This document shows, one piece after another, positions 19,343 through 28,721 of a DNA stretch of 64,000 nucleotides. The notes below the pieces were generated by a model. The model was not told the DNA's origin. It was given only the letters and a program-made list of their open reading frames with translations, and ran no database searches. The position numbers were made by a program, and so were the translations under genes. The DNA is from Arcobacter aquimarinus (lineage in GTDB: Bacteria > Campylobacterota > Campylobacteria > Campylobacterales > Arcobacteraceae), in assembly GCF_013177635.1 (NCBI RefSeq), contig NZ_CP030944.1:1798001-1862000 (forward strand), written 5' to 3'. Positions within the stretch are counted from its first letter, which is position 1. Every line of letters begins with the position of its first letter.

Positions 19343-19368
19343 AAAAAAGAGGTATAACCCTCTTTTTT
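19343..19368. terminator. Bidirectional rho-independent terminator
   Basis: AAAAAAGAGG at 19343-19352 pairs perfectly with CCTCTTTTTT at 19359-19368 around a 6-base loop, giving a GC-containing stem with T-runs in both directions. It serves the convergent biotin carboxylase and Cache-GGDEF genes. Confidence 0.88.
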
Positions 19369-19370
19369 AT

Positions 19371-21626
19371 TTAATACAAACTTGCGATAATAACTCTATT
19401 TCTTCCAGTTTTTTTTGCTTCATATAAAGATTCATCTGCTCTTTTTATAGTTTTTAGAACATCTTCATCATCTCTATATATAGTAGCACCTATAGAACAA
19501 GTTTTATTACCAACTGTTTGGAAATTATATTTTTCTATAGAGTTTCTTAGATTTTCCAAAATCTTTTCTAAATTTTCAGGGTCATTTAACTCTAAAATCA
19601 AAATAAACTCTTCTCCTCCCCAACGAACAAGAATATCATTTTTTCTTGAGCATTTTTGAATTACTTGAACAAATTCAATTAAAAATAAATCTCCAATATC
19701 ATGACCAAATCTATCATTTACATCTTTAAAATAATCTATATCTAAAATAGCTAAAGCTAATTTTGTATTATTTAACTTACAATTATCTATAAATCTTTTA
19801 TAATTATTTTCAAAAAATTCTCGATTATATGTGTTAGTTAATTTATCATGTAATACTTTTTCTTCTAAATATATATTTTCTAAAACTGTTTGTGAAATAT
19901 CTGTAAAACTAACTATTTTTGTTTCATCATCAAAGCTATTAACTGAAACAGAAAATAGATACTCTAAAGAATCTTTTCCTTTCATACAAACAACTCTTTT
20001 TGATTCTTCAAGTTCTAAAATTTTATCTGACCAAATCTCATTTTCATTTATCTTTTTTAGATGAAAAAATCTATCATTTTCAATAAAAAATTCACAAATA
20101 CATTTATGTTTTTCTTTAAAATCAATAAGATTTTTAAATCCTAAAAAATTAAAAAACTTTTGATTAGCAAATTTTATCTCTTTTCCATTTGTTAAAATAA
20201 CAATATTATTTTGTGTTTCAATTAATTTTTCAAGATTTTTATATGACTCTTCTAACTTATTTCTTATTCTAAGCTTTTCAGTGATATCTCTTGTTGAAGC
20301 ATAAATATAATCTTTTCCATCTATTTCAATTTTAACGGCAGTAATTGATGCATTATAAAATGAACCATCTTTTCTTTTATGTACCCTTTGTAAGGAAATA
20401 ATTTCACTATTTATATTTGAAATTATTTCTTTAAACTCTTCAACATTTTTTAAATCCACATCAATATCAACAATAGTTAGAGTTTTCATTTCAATATCAT
20501 TATAAGCTAGATTTTTTTGAGTTTGATGACTATATTCTAAAATTTCACTTGTATCAATATCAACAACAAATACAGCATCAGAAGATAATTTCAATAAAGT
20601 TTCATACTTTATTTTTTCTTTCAAAATTTGATTCATCAACTCTTTTTGTTTATTTATTGATAACTGTTCTTTCAAGTAATTTTTTCTTACAACTAAGAAA
20701 AACAAAAAAGCACTTAAAATAAATAAAAATACCAATATTGAAACTATTATTAAATTTCTTTTCCATTGCTTTAAATACTCTTCTTGAGATAAAGCGACTT
20801 GTACATAAAAAGGATATTTATCTATTACTATAAAACTTGCAACCCTTTTTTCATTATCTGTAGAAGCTATATATTCTAAACTACTTGTTTTTTCACCTGC
20901 TCTTATTCTTACTGAAATATCATTATTTAAAGGTAATTGTTTATTTATTTCAGATTCATTAATTGGATATTTTGAAATTAAAGTTGTATCATCACTTCTT
21001 CTTAACAAAGCAACACCATTTTTTCCAGTATCAATAGAAGATAAAACACTATTTATTGTTTCAAGATCTATTAAAACACTAACAGCTCCTATTAGCTCTT
21101 TTTTAGTATCTCTTATAGCTAAAAGTTGAGCTAAAGAGTTTTTATTGGTTGTTCTTGAAACTATAACATCTGAAAAACTAAGCATCAAATCTTTATTATT
21201 TTTAAGTTCTAAAAAGTGTCTTCTATCAGATAGATTTATTTTATTGTGTAAAGTATTAGAAGAATAAATAATATTTCCATCTTTATCTAAATAATTTATA
21301 ACACTAATATTTTTAAAATTATTTATCAAAAAATTAAATTTTGAAGCTATAAATTCTTGTTTTTCTTCACTATTTAATTTTTTTTCATTAGAAAGATTTT
21401 TAACAATATTTTCTGCTAATTTTAAAATATTATTAGCTTGGTCAAAATCATTTTCTAGTTTTTTTGTAAGTATAGTTGTTAAATTGTTTGTTATTGTTAT
21501 TGCATTTTTAATAGCTTTTTTATATTCAAAATAAACTTGAAATAAAGCTATAATAATAACAATAAAGATAGAAAATATGAACCAGCTATAAGTGAAATTT
21601 TTTATATTAAAAGAATTATTATTCAA
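19371..21626 (-). CDS. Transmembrane Cache-PAS-PAS-GGDEF diguanylate cyclase
   Basis: A 751-residue sensor. A first membrane helix at about 12-33 and a second at about 295-317 (VSILVFLFILSAFLFFLVV) bracket a periplasmic Cache-type domain with ISVINYLDKDGNIIYSSN. Two PAS domains follow at about 340-455 and 465-575, then GGDEF. The active loop GGEEF is at 670-674, with the I-site RKND the usual five residues before it, so an active cyclase under c-di-GMP feedback is likely. The ligand is unknown. The start is TTG at 21626 and has only a weak ribosome site, but no other nearby start exists. Confidence 0.88.
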   Translation of the reverse strand: MNNNSFNIKNFTYSWFIFSIFIVIIIALFQVYFEYKKAIKNAITITNNLTTILTKKLENDFDQANNILKLAENIVKNLSNEKKLNSEEKQEFIASKFNFLINNFKNISVINYLDKDGNIIYSSNTLHNKINLSDRRHFLELKNNKDLMLSFSDVIVSRTTNKNSLAQLLAIRDTKKELIGAVSVLIDLETINSVLSSIDTGKNGVALLRRSDDTTLISKYPINESEINKQLPLNNDISVRIRAGEKTSSLEYIASTDNEKRVASFIVIDKYPFYVQVALSQEEYLKQWKRNLIIVSILVFLFILSAFLFFLVVRKNYLKEQLSINKQKELMNQILKEKIKYETLLKLSSDAVFVVDIDTSEILEYSHQTQKNLAYNDIEMKTLTIVDIDVDLKNVEEFKEIISNINSEIISLQRVHKRKDGSFYNASITAVKIEIDGKDYIYASTRDITEKLRIRNKLEESYKNLEKLIETQNNIVILTNGKEIKFANQKFFNFLGFKNLIDFKEKHKCICEFFIENDRFFHLKKINENEIWSDKILELEESKRVVCMKGKDSLEYLFSVSVNSFDDETKIVSFTDISQTVLENIYLEEKVLHDKLTNTYNREFFENNYKRFIDNCKLNNTKLALAILDIDYFKDVNDRFGHDIGDLFLIEFVQVIQKCSRKNDILVRWGGEEFILILELNDPENLEKILENLRNSIEKYNFQTVGNKTCSIGATIYRDDEDVLKTIKRADESLYEAKKTGRNRVIIASLY

Positions 21627-21756
21627 ATTTAAAGAGCCTTTTTTATATTAAATATACATTGTATTTTATAATAGGTTAATTACATATTAAAATAAATTAC
21701 AAGTTTTTATAGTTAAATATAGTTTATTCTAATCAAAACAATGTCAAAATAAACTT

Positions 21757-21978
21757 ATGAAAGATTTAAAAAGTACAATTATTAAAACTATTATTAGTGC
21801 TATTATTTTATTAATAGCTTTTAAATATCTTGAAAAAAAACCTGATGTTCCAACATTTAATATAACTATTTTTAAAAAAGAGGATTCAAGTGAGCCACCT
21901 ATGCCACAAAAACTCAAATGGCATGACCCTTTTAAAGGAGTTGAGAATCTTCCTTCTAAACCAACTCCTAAAGAGTAA
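21757..21978 (+). CDS. Small single-pass membrane protein, unknown function
   Basis: A 73-residue protein with one N-terminal hydrophobic segment (about residues 8-24, IIKTIISAIILLIAFKYL) and a Pro-rich polar tail ending KPTPKE. It resembles no family I know. No good ribosome site is visible before the ATG, so it may be translated weakly or start elsewhere. It lies alone between the Cache-GGDEF gene and the convergent SMR gene. Confidence 0.55.
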   Translation: MKDLKSTIIKTIISAIILLIAFKYLEKKPDVPTFNITIFKKEDSSEPPMPQKLKWHDPFKGVENLPSKPTPKE

Positions 21979-21985
21979 CTATTTT

Positions 21986-22306
21986 TTAGTTTGATACAAG
22001 TTTTAATCCAACGATTGAGGCAACTAGTGTAAATAAGAAAAATAATCTTAGAAATCCTGCTGGTTCATTGTAAAAAAATATTCCTATTATTATAGTTCCA
22101 ACAGCACCTATTCCTGTCCAAACAGCGTAAGCTGTTCCAACGGGAATAGTATTTATAGCTTTTGTTAGAAAATAAAAACTTAAAACCATACAAGTTAAAA
22201 ATATTATAGTTGGTATTGGTTTTGTAAAACCTTGAGTTAATTTCATAGTAGAAGCAAAACCTATTTCTAAAATTCCTGCTAAAATCAAATAACTCCAAGC
22301 TGACAT
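21986..22306 (-). CDS. SMR-family transporter (SugE/Gdx-like)
   Basis: A 106-residue protein with four helices. The essential glutamate is E14 in GILEIGFAS. The helix-3 signature PVGTAYAVWTGIGAVG is identical to that of SugE/Gdx guanidinium exporters, more than to EmrE drug exporters. As the last gene after tolC of an efflux operon it may widen the exported range. The tolC stop is one base away. Export of guanidinium or quaternary ammonium is inferred from the family. Confidence 0.88.
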   Translation of the reverse strand: MSAWSYLILAGILEIGFASTMKLTQGFTKPIPTIIFLTCMVLSFYFLTKAINTIPVGTAYAVWTGIGAVGTIIIGIFFYNEPAGFLRLFFLFTLVASIVGLKLVSN

Positions 22307-22307
22307 A

Positions 22308-23564
22308 CTAATTTACCTCTTTTTCAAAAATTCTATCTAGAGTTGAAATGGCTAAGTATTTATCAAAATATGCCTTATTAAAACCTTGCTTTGCTTGTGT
22401 TAATAAATAGTTTGCATCTGTTAAATCGGTAGTTGTTGAAATACCCTCATCAAATCTATTTTTTACAATTTCATAATTTTCTTGAGCTTGTAAAAGTGCT
22501 AATTTTGAAGTTTCAAGATTTTGTAATGCCACTTCTAAATTTGATTTTGCATTTTCATATTGCAGTTTTATTTCTAATTTTGTTTTACTTAATAAAGAGT
22601 TAGCACTTAAATATTTAGTTTTATAAATAGTTACCATTGAGTCATCATAACCACCATTAAACAAGTTCCAAGTAGCATTTACTTTAGCAATATTTTGATT
22701 ATCTTCACCTGTTTTGATACTATTTGATGAAAAACCATCATAATATTTATTATGAGAAACCAAAGCATCTACTTTTGGATAAAATCCTGCTTTTGCTGAT
22801 TTTTCTAACTCTTTTATAGATTTTAGATTAAACAATAAAGCTTGTATTTCACTTCTATTTTCAAGCAATGATTCATCATAATTTGAAATTTGTATTGATT
22901 CTTCATCTAATTTTTCAATTGTTTCATTTGTTAAATCAACTCCACCTAAAATATTTGATAACTCAAATTTTGCAACATTTAAATCACCTTGTACTTTTAC
23001 AACATTTTGTTTTGCATTTGACATATTTACTTGAACTTGTAATAAATCATTTTTTGCAATTATTCCTTGTTCATATCTATTTTTAGAATCTTCATACTGT
23101 TGCTTAAAAAGTTTATATGCACTCTCATACGTTTCTTTTGCATTTTGTTTATCCAAATAGTTTAAATATGCACTTTTTGTATTTAAAACAATATCTTGTT
23201 TTGTAGCATTTAAACTATATGAAGAGGCTTTTGCTAAATATTGTGAAGACTCTTTTAAAGCTAAATCTTTAAATCCATTAAATAAGTTATACGATAATGC
23301 TATTGAAGCTGTTGCACTTTGATCTTCAACTCCTGTATTTGGTTTATCTATATCAGTATAAGAATAAGAAGCATCCAATTTTGGCAAATAATTTGACTTA
23401 TTTAAATTTACGTTTTCTAAACTTTCATAATAATCATAACTTTTACTTTGAATATCAAAGTTATTTTTCAAAGCTGTTTGAACAGCTTCATCAAGAGTTA
23501 AAGCATTTAAATTAACAGCTAAAAAAGCTGTTAATGATAAAGTTATTAATTTTATTTTTTTCAT
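22308..23564 (-). CDS. TolC-family outer membrane efflux protein
   Basis: A 418-residue outer-membrane channel. A Sec signal peptide covers about residues 1-21 (MKKIKLITLSLTAFLAVNLNA), followed by two tandem OEP repeats with long coiled-coil helices (NKSNYLPKLDASYSYTDI and later a second strand-helix repeat) ending in DRIFEKEVN. It forms the outer duct for the pump encoded upstream (23577-27760). It starts 12 bases after the RND gene. Confidence 0.92.
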   Translation of the reverse strand: MKKIKLITLSLTAFLAVNLNALTLDEAVQTALKNNFDIQSKSYDYYESLENVNLNKSNYLPKLDASYSYTDIDKPNTGVEDQSATASIALSYNLFNGFKDLALKESSQYLAKASSYSLNATKQDIVLNTKSAYLNYLDKQNAKETYESAYKLFKQQYEDSKNRYEQGIIAKNDLLQVQVNMSNAKQNVVKVQGDLNVAKFELSNILGGVDLTNETIEKLDEESIQISNYDESLLENRSEIQALLFNLKSIKELEKSAKAGFYPKVDALVSHNKYYDGFSSNSIKTGEDNQNIAKVNATWNLFNGGYDDSMVTIYKTKYLSANSLLSKTKLEIKLQYENAKSNLEVALQNLETSKLALLQAQENYEIVKNRFDEGISTTTDLTDANYLLTQAKQGFNKAYFDKYLAISTLDRIFEKEVN

Positions 23565-23576
23565 AATCTTTTCCTT

Positions 23577-26500
23577 TTATGCCTTACTTAAATCTATTGT
23601 TTCAACTTTTTTACCTTTTGAAACTCTTTGTTCTAATTTGATGAAAAACATCAATAAAGCAGGTGTAACAAAAATTGTAAAAATAGTAGAAAAAGCTAAA
23701 CCACCTGTAATAACAGAACCTAGTCCTCTATAAAACTCACTTCCTGGACCTGGAATTAAAACTAAAGGAAGCATTCCAAAAATAGAAGTTAAAGAACTCA
23801 TATAAATAGGTCTTATTCTTGTTCTTGTAGCTTCAATAACTGCTCTTTTATGTTCGTATCCTTCATCTCTTATCAGATTTAAACTTTGATGAACAATCAA
23901 AATTGCATTATTTACAACAATTCCTACTAAAATAATAAATCCAAGCATTGTTAATACATCAAGTGGCTGTGGCTCTAAAAACTTATTTGTTAAAGCAAGT
24001 CCGATAAACCCACCAGCAGTTGCAAGTGGAACAGTGAACATAATAACTATTGGATATAAAAAGTTTCCAAATAACGCTGACATTAATAAATAAACAATAA
24101 CTAATGCAAGTAAAAAATTCAGACTTAACATTCCTATTGTTTCAGTTAATTTATCAGCTGTTCCACTAATACCAATAGTTAAATTATCTGGAATTTTTCC
24201 TTCACTTTTTAATTTTTCAATCATCACATCTAAAATACCCATCGTTTCTTGAATAGTCATATTATTAGGTGGTGTAATTTGTAAAGTAATTGTTCTTTTA
24301 CCATCTAAGTGTCTAATCTCACTAATTCCTGTTGTTGCTTGGGCACTTGCCAAAGAAGAAAAAGGAACTAAAGAGCCATTTGGAACAACAACTAATGAAG
24401 ATAATATATCTTCAGGTGTTTTAATCTGCTCATCATTTGCTTTTAAAACTAAATCTATTTTTTTCTTACCATCTTGTTCAAAATCTGATATTTTTCTACC
24501 ACTCATCAAAACATCAGCCATAATTCCTAAATCATTAGAACTTAAATCCAATGCTTTTAAAGAATCTTGATTTGGTTTAATTCTAACTTCTGGATAAAGT
24601 AACTCAATAGATGGAACAGGTCTTACTTGTGCTCCTTGTATAGCTTGAGAACTAGCCATAAATAAAGTTGCTCCAACATTTGCTATCTCTTCTATTTTTT
24701 CACCACTTATATCTATATTTACAGTTTTTCCTTCACCTATTCCACTTTCAAAAACTCCTGATTGAAGAGAAACTCCAAAAACAGAAGGCATAGAATTGAT
24801 AATAGGTCTAAAAAATGGTATTAACTCTTTTGCTCTATCTTCATGCATTGATGTTCCACCAAAAAGATTAAAATCTCCAAATGAAACAAAAAATGCTCTA
24901 TTTATTCCAGGAACTCCATCTACATCTTTTCCAATATTTGGCTCAACACTCTTCATCAAGTAAGCTCCCATGTTATATCTTTCTTCATAAGAAAGCCCAG
25001 GAGGTGTTATTAGAATATTAAAAATCAAGTTTTTATTTCCTTGAGGTAAATAGTCCATTTTTGGAAATAATGCCCAAATAGTTAAAACAGAAAAAAGTGC
25101 CAAACTTGAAATTGTTATAACTTTTGTCATTACAGATTTCAGTGACCAATTAACAAATCTCATAAAAACTTTTACAATTCTATTTCCAAAATTTGTAAGA
25201 TTACTCTCTCCTCTTGGCTCTTTTCCACTAATACTTGCAAACTTTTTCCAAAGCATCGGAATAACAGAAATAGAAACAAATAAAGAGAAAGTTACAGCAG
25301 CAACAACTGCAATTGCAATATCTTTAAATAACTGACCTGCTTCGTCTTGTAAAAAAACAATAGGTAAAAAAACAGCCATAGTTGTAGATGCACTAGCTAT
25401 TAATGCTCCCCAAACCTCTTTTGTACCTTTATAAGCAGCTTCAGAAATACTCATTCCCTCTTTTCTATGCCTATCAATATTTTCAAGAACAACAATAGCA
25501 CTATCAACAAGCATACCAACAGCAAAAGAGATTCCAGCAAGTGAAATAGTATTTAAACTTCTTCCCATTGATTCAAGTATAATAAATGTTCCAATAACAG
25601 AAATAGGAATAGCAACAGCAACAACAGCCGTTGGAGAAACCGCTCTTAAAAATAAAATCAAGATAAATACAGCTAAAACACCACCAATAATAATATTTTG
25701 TTTAACTAAATCAACAGAACCTACAATATAAGGTCTTTGGTCATACAACCATTTTATATTTAAAGCCTCTTTTTTTAAAATATTTTCATTTAGTTCATTC
25801 ACTACTTTTTCAACATCATTTGTTAATTGAACAATATTTGCATCAGCGCTTGGTTGAACTCCTAAAAATATTCCATCTTTTCCTAAAAACATGGCTACTG
25901 TACTTGGAGTTTCATATCCAAAATCAACTTTTGCAATATCCCCAACTCTTACTCTTTGTTCTTGATTAGAAACTAAAATAATATCTTCTATATCTTGAGG
26001 CGTAGTAAATTTGTGAACAGTTCTTATTCTATAAGCACGTCTTCCCATATTTAAAGTTCCAGCTGAAACATCGATATTTTCACTTTGTAAAATACCAATA
26101 ACTTGTGGAATTGTAAGATTAAATGCAGCTAATTTATTTACATCAAGATTTATCTGCATCTCTTGTTCTCTTCCACCTCCTCCCATAGTTCCAGCAACAC
26201 CATCAACTCTTTTGATAATAGGTTTTATTTCATTTTCAAAAAAAGTTTTATATTCATCAATGTGTCTATTATTTTCTTCTAAAGTTTGTAACATCATCCA
26301 AATAACTGGACTTGCCGTTGCTGTTTCGATAATTGGTTCATCAACATTATCAGGATAAGAACTAACTTCATTTAATTTATTTGAAACATCTTGAAGTGCT
26401 ACTCGAATATCAGTTCCAAGTTTAAAAGTAAGCGTTATTTCACCTGAATTATCAGAAGAAGATGATTCATATTCGACTAAATTATTCAAACTTTTTAAAG

Positions 26501-26708
26501 CATCTTCTTGCTCTTCTATAATCTCTCTTTCTATTTCATAAGGAGTTGCACCTGGCCATACTGTTGTGATTTTAATCTCTGGTTTTGTAACATTTGGAGT
26601 TAATTGATAAGGTAAATTACCCAATGAAATTAATCCAAATAAAACAACAATTAAAACAGCAACAATAATAGTTACAGGATTTTTAATTGAAAATTTTATT
26701 AAATCCAT
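23577..26708 (-). CDS. RND-family (HAE1) multidrug efflux pump
   Basis: A 1043-residue inner-membrane proton-drug antiporter. It has the RND layout of two halves, each a helix, a large periplasmic loop and a six-helix bundle. The N-terminus MDLIKFSIKNPVTIIVAVL is typical. The helix-4 proton-relay motif normally written VDDAIVVVEN reads VDSAIVVLEN, so the first Asp is kept and the second is Ser. This is seen in some RND subfamilies but is worth noting. The partners are the adaptor and TolC genes on either side. Confidence 0.93.
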   Translation of the reverse strand: MDLIKFSIKNPVTIIVAVLIVVLFGLISLGNLPYQLTPNVTKPEIKITTVWPGATPYEIEREIIEEQEDALKSLNNLVEYESSSSDNSGEITLTFKLGTDIRVALQDVSNKLNEVSSYPDNVDEPIIETATASPVIWMMLQTLEENNRHIDEYKTFFENEIKPIIKRVDGVAGTMGGGGREQEMQINLDVNKLAAFNLTIPQVIGILQSENIDVSAGTLNMGRRAYRIRTVHKFTTPQDIEDIILVSNQEQRVRVGDIAKVDFGYETPSTVAMFLGKDGIFLGVQPSADANIVQLTNDVEKVVNELNENILKKEALNIKWLYDQRPYIVGSVDLVKQNIIIGGVLAVFILILFLRAVSPTAVVAVAIPISVIGTFIILESMGRSLNTISLAGISFAVGMLVDSAIVVLENIDRHRKEGMSISEAAYKGTKEVWGALIASASTTMAVFLPIVFLQDEAGQLFKDIAIAVVAAVTFSLFVSISVIPMLWKKFASISGKEPRGESNLTNFGNRIVKVFMRFVNWSLKSVMTKVITISSLALFSVLTIWALFPKMDYLPQGNKNLIFNILITPPGLSYEERYNMGAYLMKSVEPNIGKDVDGVPGINRAFFVSFGDFNLFGGTSMHEDRAKELIPFFRPIINSMPSVFGVSLQSGVFESGIGEGKTVNIDISGEKIEEIANVGATLFMASSQAIQGAQVRPVPSIELLYPEVRIKPNQDSLKALDLSSNDLGIMADVLMSGRKISDFEQDGKKKIDLVLKANDEQIKTPEDILSSLVVVPNGSLVPFSSLASAQATTGISEIRHLDGKRTITLQITPPNNMTIQETMGILDVMIEKLKSEGKIPDNLTIGISGTADKLTETIGMLSLNFLLALVIVYLLMSALFGNFLYPIVIMFTVPLATAGGFIGLALTNKFLEPQPLDVLTMLGFIILVGIVVNNAILIVHQSLNLIRDEGYEHKRAVIEATRTRIRPIYMSSLTSIFGMLPLVLIPGPGSEFYRGLGSVITGGLAFSTIFTIFVTPALLMFFIKLEQRVSKGKKVETIDLSKA

Positions 26709-26716
26709 ATTTATTC

Positions 26717-27760
26717 CTATTTATTCAAAATTTGAACTGGCATATCAGGGAAAATTCTCTCATTACCTTTTGTAACCAATTGCATTCCATCAACTAACCC
26801 ATTTGCTTCAATAGCTACATTTGTTCCTGAATAAGTGATTATTTTAACAGGTATCATCACAGCTTTATTTTCAACAACTGCAAAAATCACATCCATATCA
26901 AATCTTTTTATAACAGCATCTCTGTTTATTACTAAAGCTTCACTTTTTGAATCTTTAGCAAATTTTATTTTTGCACTTGCTCCATCAAAAACAAAACCAT
27001 CAAAACTCTCTGCTTTAAATCTTACAGGAAAAGTTCTAGTTAATTTATCTCCACTTGGAATAGCTGCAAATAAAGTAGCTTTTAAAGTTTTATTAGCAAC
27101 CTCTACATCATAAACATCACCACTTTTTAAACCATCTATAAATGAAATAGGAAGATTAAATACTATCTCTAACTCTTGTGTGTTTACTATTGTTGCTACT
27201 TGTGTTCCTTGATTTAACCACTCATTTAAATTTATATTTTTTTCAACAATAACACCTGAAAATGGTACTTTTATAGTTTTTTTAGATTTTTGAATATTTA
27301 ATTCATTTAATTTTGCTTTAGCAGAAATGAAATTTTGATTTGCCACATCAAAATCTGTTTTAGAGTCATCAAAAACTTTTTGAGCAATAGATTTTTTTTC
27401 AACTAATGCCATATATCTTTCATAATTCTTTTTTGCATTTTTTAGCTGAACTTCATACATATTAACTTCTGCTTGTAAAGCTTTTATTTGTGCATCTAAA
27501 ATATCAGAATCAATATTTACTAAAACCTCATCTTTTTTTACTTTTTGCCCAACTTCAAAATTTATTTTTTTAATAAGTCCTGAACTTTCACTTGCAATTT
27601 TTGATTTTTTATCAAAATTTACAGTTCCTACAAACTCTTGTAAATCATTTATTTCTTGCTTTTTTAAAGTTTCAACTTCAACCAATGAAGCTTTTGGTGC
27701 TTCTTGTGCATTTAAAACACAAAAAGCAAAAACCGTACTTAATAATATTTTTTTTAACAT
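26717..27760 (-). CDS. RND periplasmic adaptor (membrane fusion protein)
   Basis: A 347-residue secreted protein with a signal peptide of about 18 residues (MLKKILLSTVFAFCVLNA). It has the usual order of lipoyl half, coiled-coil hairpin, lipoyl half and beta-barrel: GLIKKINFEVGQKVKKDEVL and, after the hairpin, TIKVPFSGVIVEKNINLNEW. It bridges the pump and TolC. It is eight bases before the pump gene and nine after the DUF2798 gene. Confidence 0.93.
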   Translation of the reverse strand: MLKKILLSTVFAFCVLNAQEAPKASLVEVETLKKQEINDLQEFVGTVNFDKKSKIASESSGLIKKINFEVGQKVKKDEVLVNIDSDILDAQIKALQAEVNMYEVQLKNAKKNYERYMALVEKKSIAQKVFDDSKTDFDVANQNFISAKAKLNELNIQKSKKTIKVPFSGVIVEKNINLNEWLNQGTQVATIVNTQELEIVFNLPISFIDGLKSGDVYDVEVANKTLKATLFAAIPSGDKLTRTFPVRFKAESFDGFVFDGASAKIKFAKDSKSEALVINRDAVIKRFDMDVIFAVVENKAVMIPVKIITYSGTNVAIEANGLVDGMQLVTKGNERIFPDMPVQILNK

Positions 27761-27769
27761 TCTTTACCT

Positions 27770-27997
27770 TTATATTTTTATTACTAATTTATGAACAATT
27801 TTATGAACAATTGGAGCTACAATTGTTATTATAGGAAATGCACAAGCAAAAGCTATAAGAAATGCTTTTATCCATATTGATATAAAATTCTCTACAAAGC
27901 CCACATTTATATATGTAATTATAAAACTCATGATAAAACTCATAAACATTCCCATAAAAAATGCGAAAACTACTCTTTCATACTTTTTATTTATCAT
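27770..27997 (-). CDS. DUF2798-family small membrane protein
   Basis: A 75-residue protein with two hydrophobic helices (about 10-35 and 42-65) and the DUF2798 features KYERVVFAFFMGMFMSF and FPIITIVAPIVHKIV. The function of the family is unknown. It overlaps the tetR gene by 11 bases and precedes the adaptor by nine, so it is part of the efflux operon and may influence the pump. Confidence 0.8.
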   Translation of the reverse strand: MINKKYERVVFAFFMGMFMSFIMSFIITYINVGFVENFISIWIKAFLIAFACAFPIITIVAPIVHKIVHKLVIKI

Positions 27998-28595
27998 CTC
28001 TTACCTCTATTAAATCAAATAAGTTATCTATAAATCTTTTACAAACATCTGACACATCGAAATTCTCTTGTGTCATTTTTTGTAAAACCAAACCTTTTTC
28101 AAAAACCAATAATCCATCTATAAAATTTTTAGCTTGTGGTATTAACTCATTACTTTTTATACCCTCATTAATAACATTTTCTAACTGTTCTTTAAAAAAT
28201 ATATGACAAGTATCGTTGTATTTTTTCATTAGTTGATTATCATCACTTAAAACAATTGATAAATAATCTTTATAAGCATTAAATTGTTTCATATTTTCAT
28301 CGCTATCATCTAAAACAAATTTGAAAAAATAGTAAATTTTTTCTTTTGTACTTTTTGTATTTTTTATTACTTTTAAAAATTCTTGATGATACTCTTCAAT
28401 ACTAATATTTATTATTTCAAAAACAATGTCATATTTATTTTCAAAATATTCATAAATAGTACCTTTTCCTATTCCTGCTATTTTTGCAGCTTGTGCAACT
28501 GTTAATTTTCTTATTCCAACTTCAAAAATTAAATCTTTACACGAAATAGCTATTTCTCTTCTTTTTTGCTCTTTATCTACAACTTTTGGTGCCAT
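27987..28595 (-). CDS. TetR-family transcriptional repressor of the efflux operon
   Basis: A 202-residue regulator. The N-terminal helix-turn-helix has LTVAQAAKIAGIGKGTIYEYF followed by FENKYDIVFEI; the C-terminal ligand domain is less conserved. The frame is open to 28661 but I start at 28595, where MAPKVVDKEQKR begins and AGAGGTAATA precedes the ATG; the extension crosses the operator. First gene of the efflux operon and flanked by two palindromes, it is expected to repress itself and the pump, relieved by a pump substrate. Confidence 0.9.
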   Translation of the reverse strand: MAPKVVDKEQKRREIAISCKDLIFEVGIRKLTVAQAAKIAGIGKGTIYEYFENKYDIVFEIINISIEEYHQEFLKVIKNTKSTKEKIYYFFKFVLDDSDENMKQFNAYKDYLSIVLSDDNQLMKKYNDTCHIFFKEQLENVINEGIKSNELIPQAKNFIDGLLVFEKGLVLQKMTQENFDVSDVCKRFIDNLFDLIEVRDDK

Positions 28596-28624
28596 TATTA
28601 CCTCTAAAAATATAGATTTATTTA

Positions 28625-28643
28625 TTGACTGACGGTCGGTCAA
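28625..28643. promoter_or_regulatory. Putative TetR operator 1
   Basis: The 19-bp palindrome TTGACTGACGGTCGGTCAA has one mismatch between arms and is GC-rich for this genome. It lies between the tetR start and a -10-like TATACT on the minus strand, so a bound repressor would block transcription. Its TTGAC arms match the second site. Confidence 0.7.
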
Positions 28644-28685
28644 GGATGGAAGTATACACATAAAAACTTAATTTTTTTTAAATTA

Positions 28686-28700
28686 TTGACCATTGGTCAA
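28686..28700. promoter_or_regulatory. Putative TetR operator 2
   Basis: TTGACCATTGGTCAA is a perfect 15-bp palindrome about 60 bases from the first site and on the other side of the tetR promoter. It shares the TTGACC half-site, so both are probably bound by the TetR protein. It adjoins the selO terminator. Confidence 0.6.
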
Positions 28701-28721
28701 AATAAGAGGAATACTCTTATT
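28701..28721 (-). terminator. Hairpin at the end of selO
   Basis: AATAAGAG (28701-28708) and CTCTTATT (28714-28721) pair around five bases, just at the selO stop. Only two T follow on the minus strand, so it is a weak terminator. Confidence 0.45.

Noticed and set aside
22065-23515. Several plus- and minus-strand frames within the SMR and tolC genes
   Set aside because: They are Leu/His- or Phe/Asn-rich shadows in other frames of well-supported genes, without ribosome sites.
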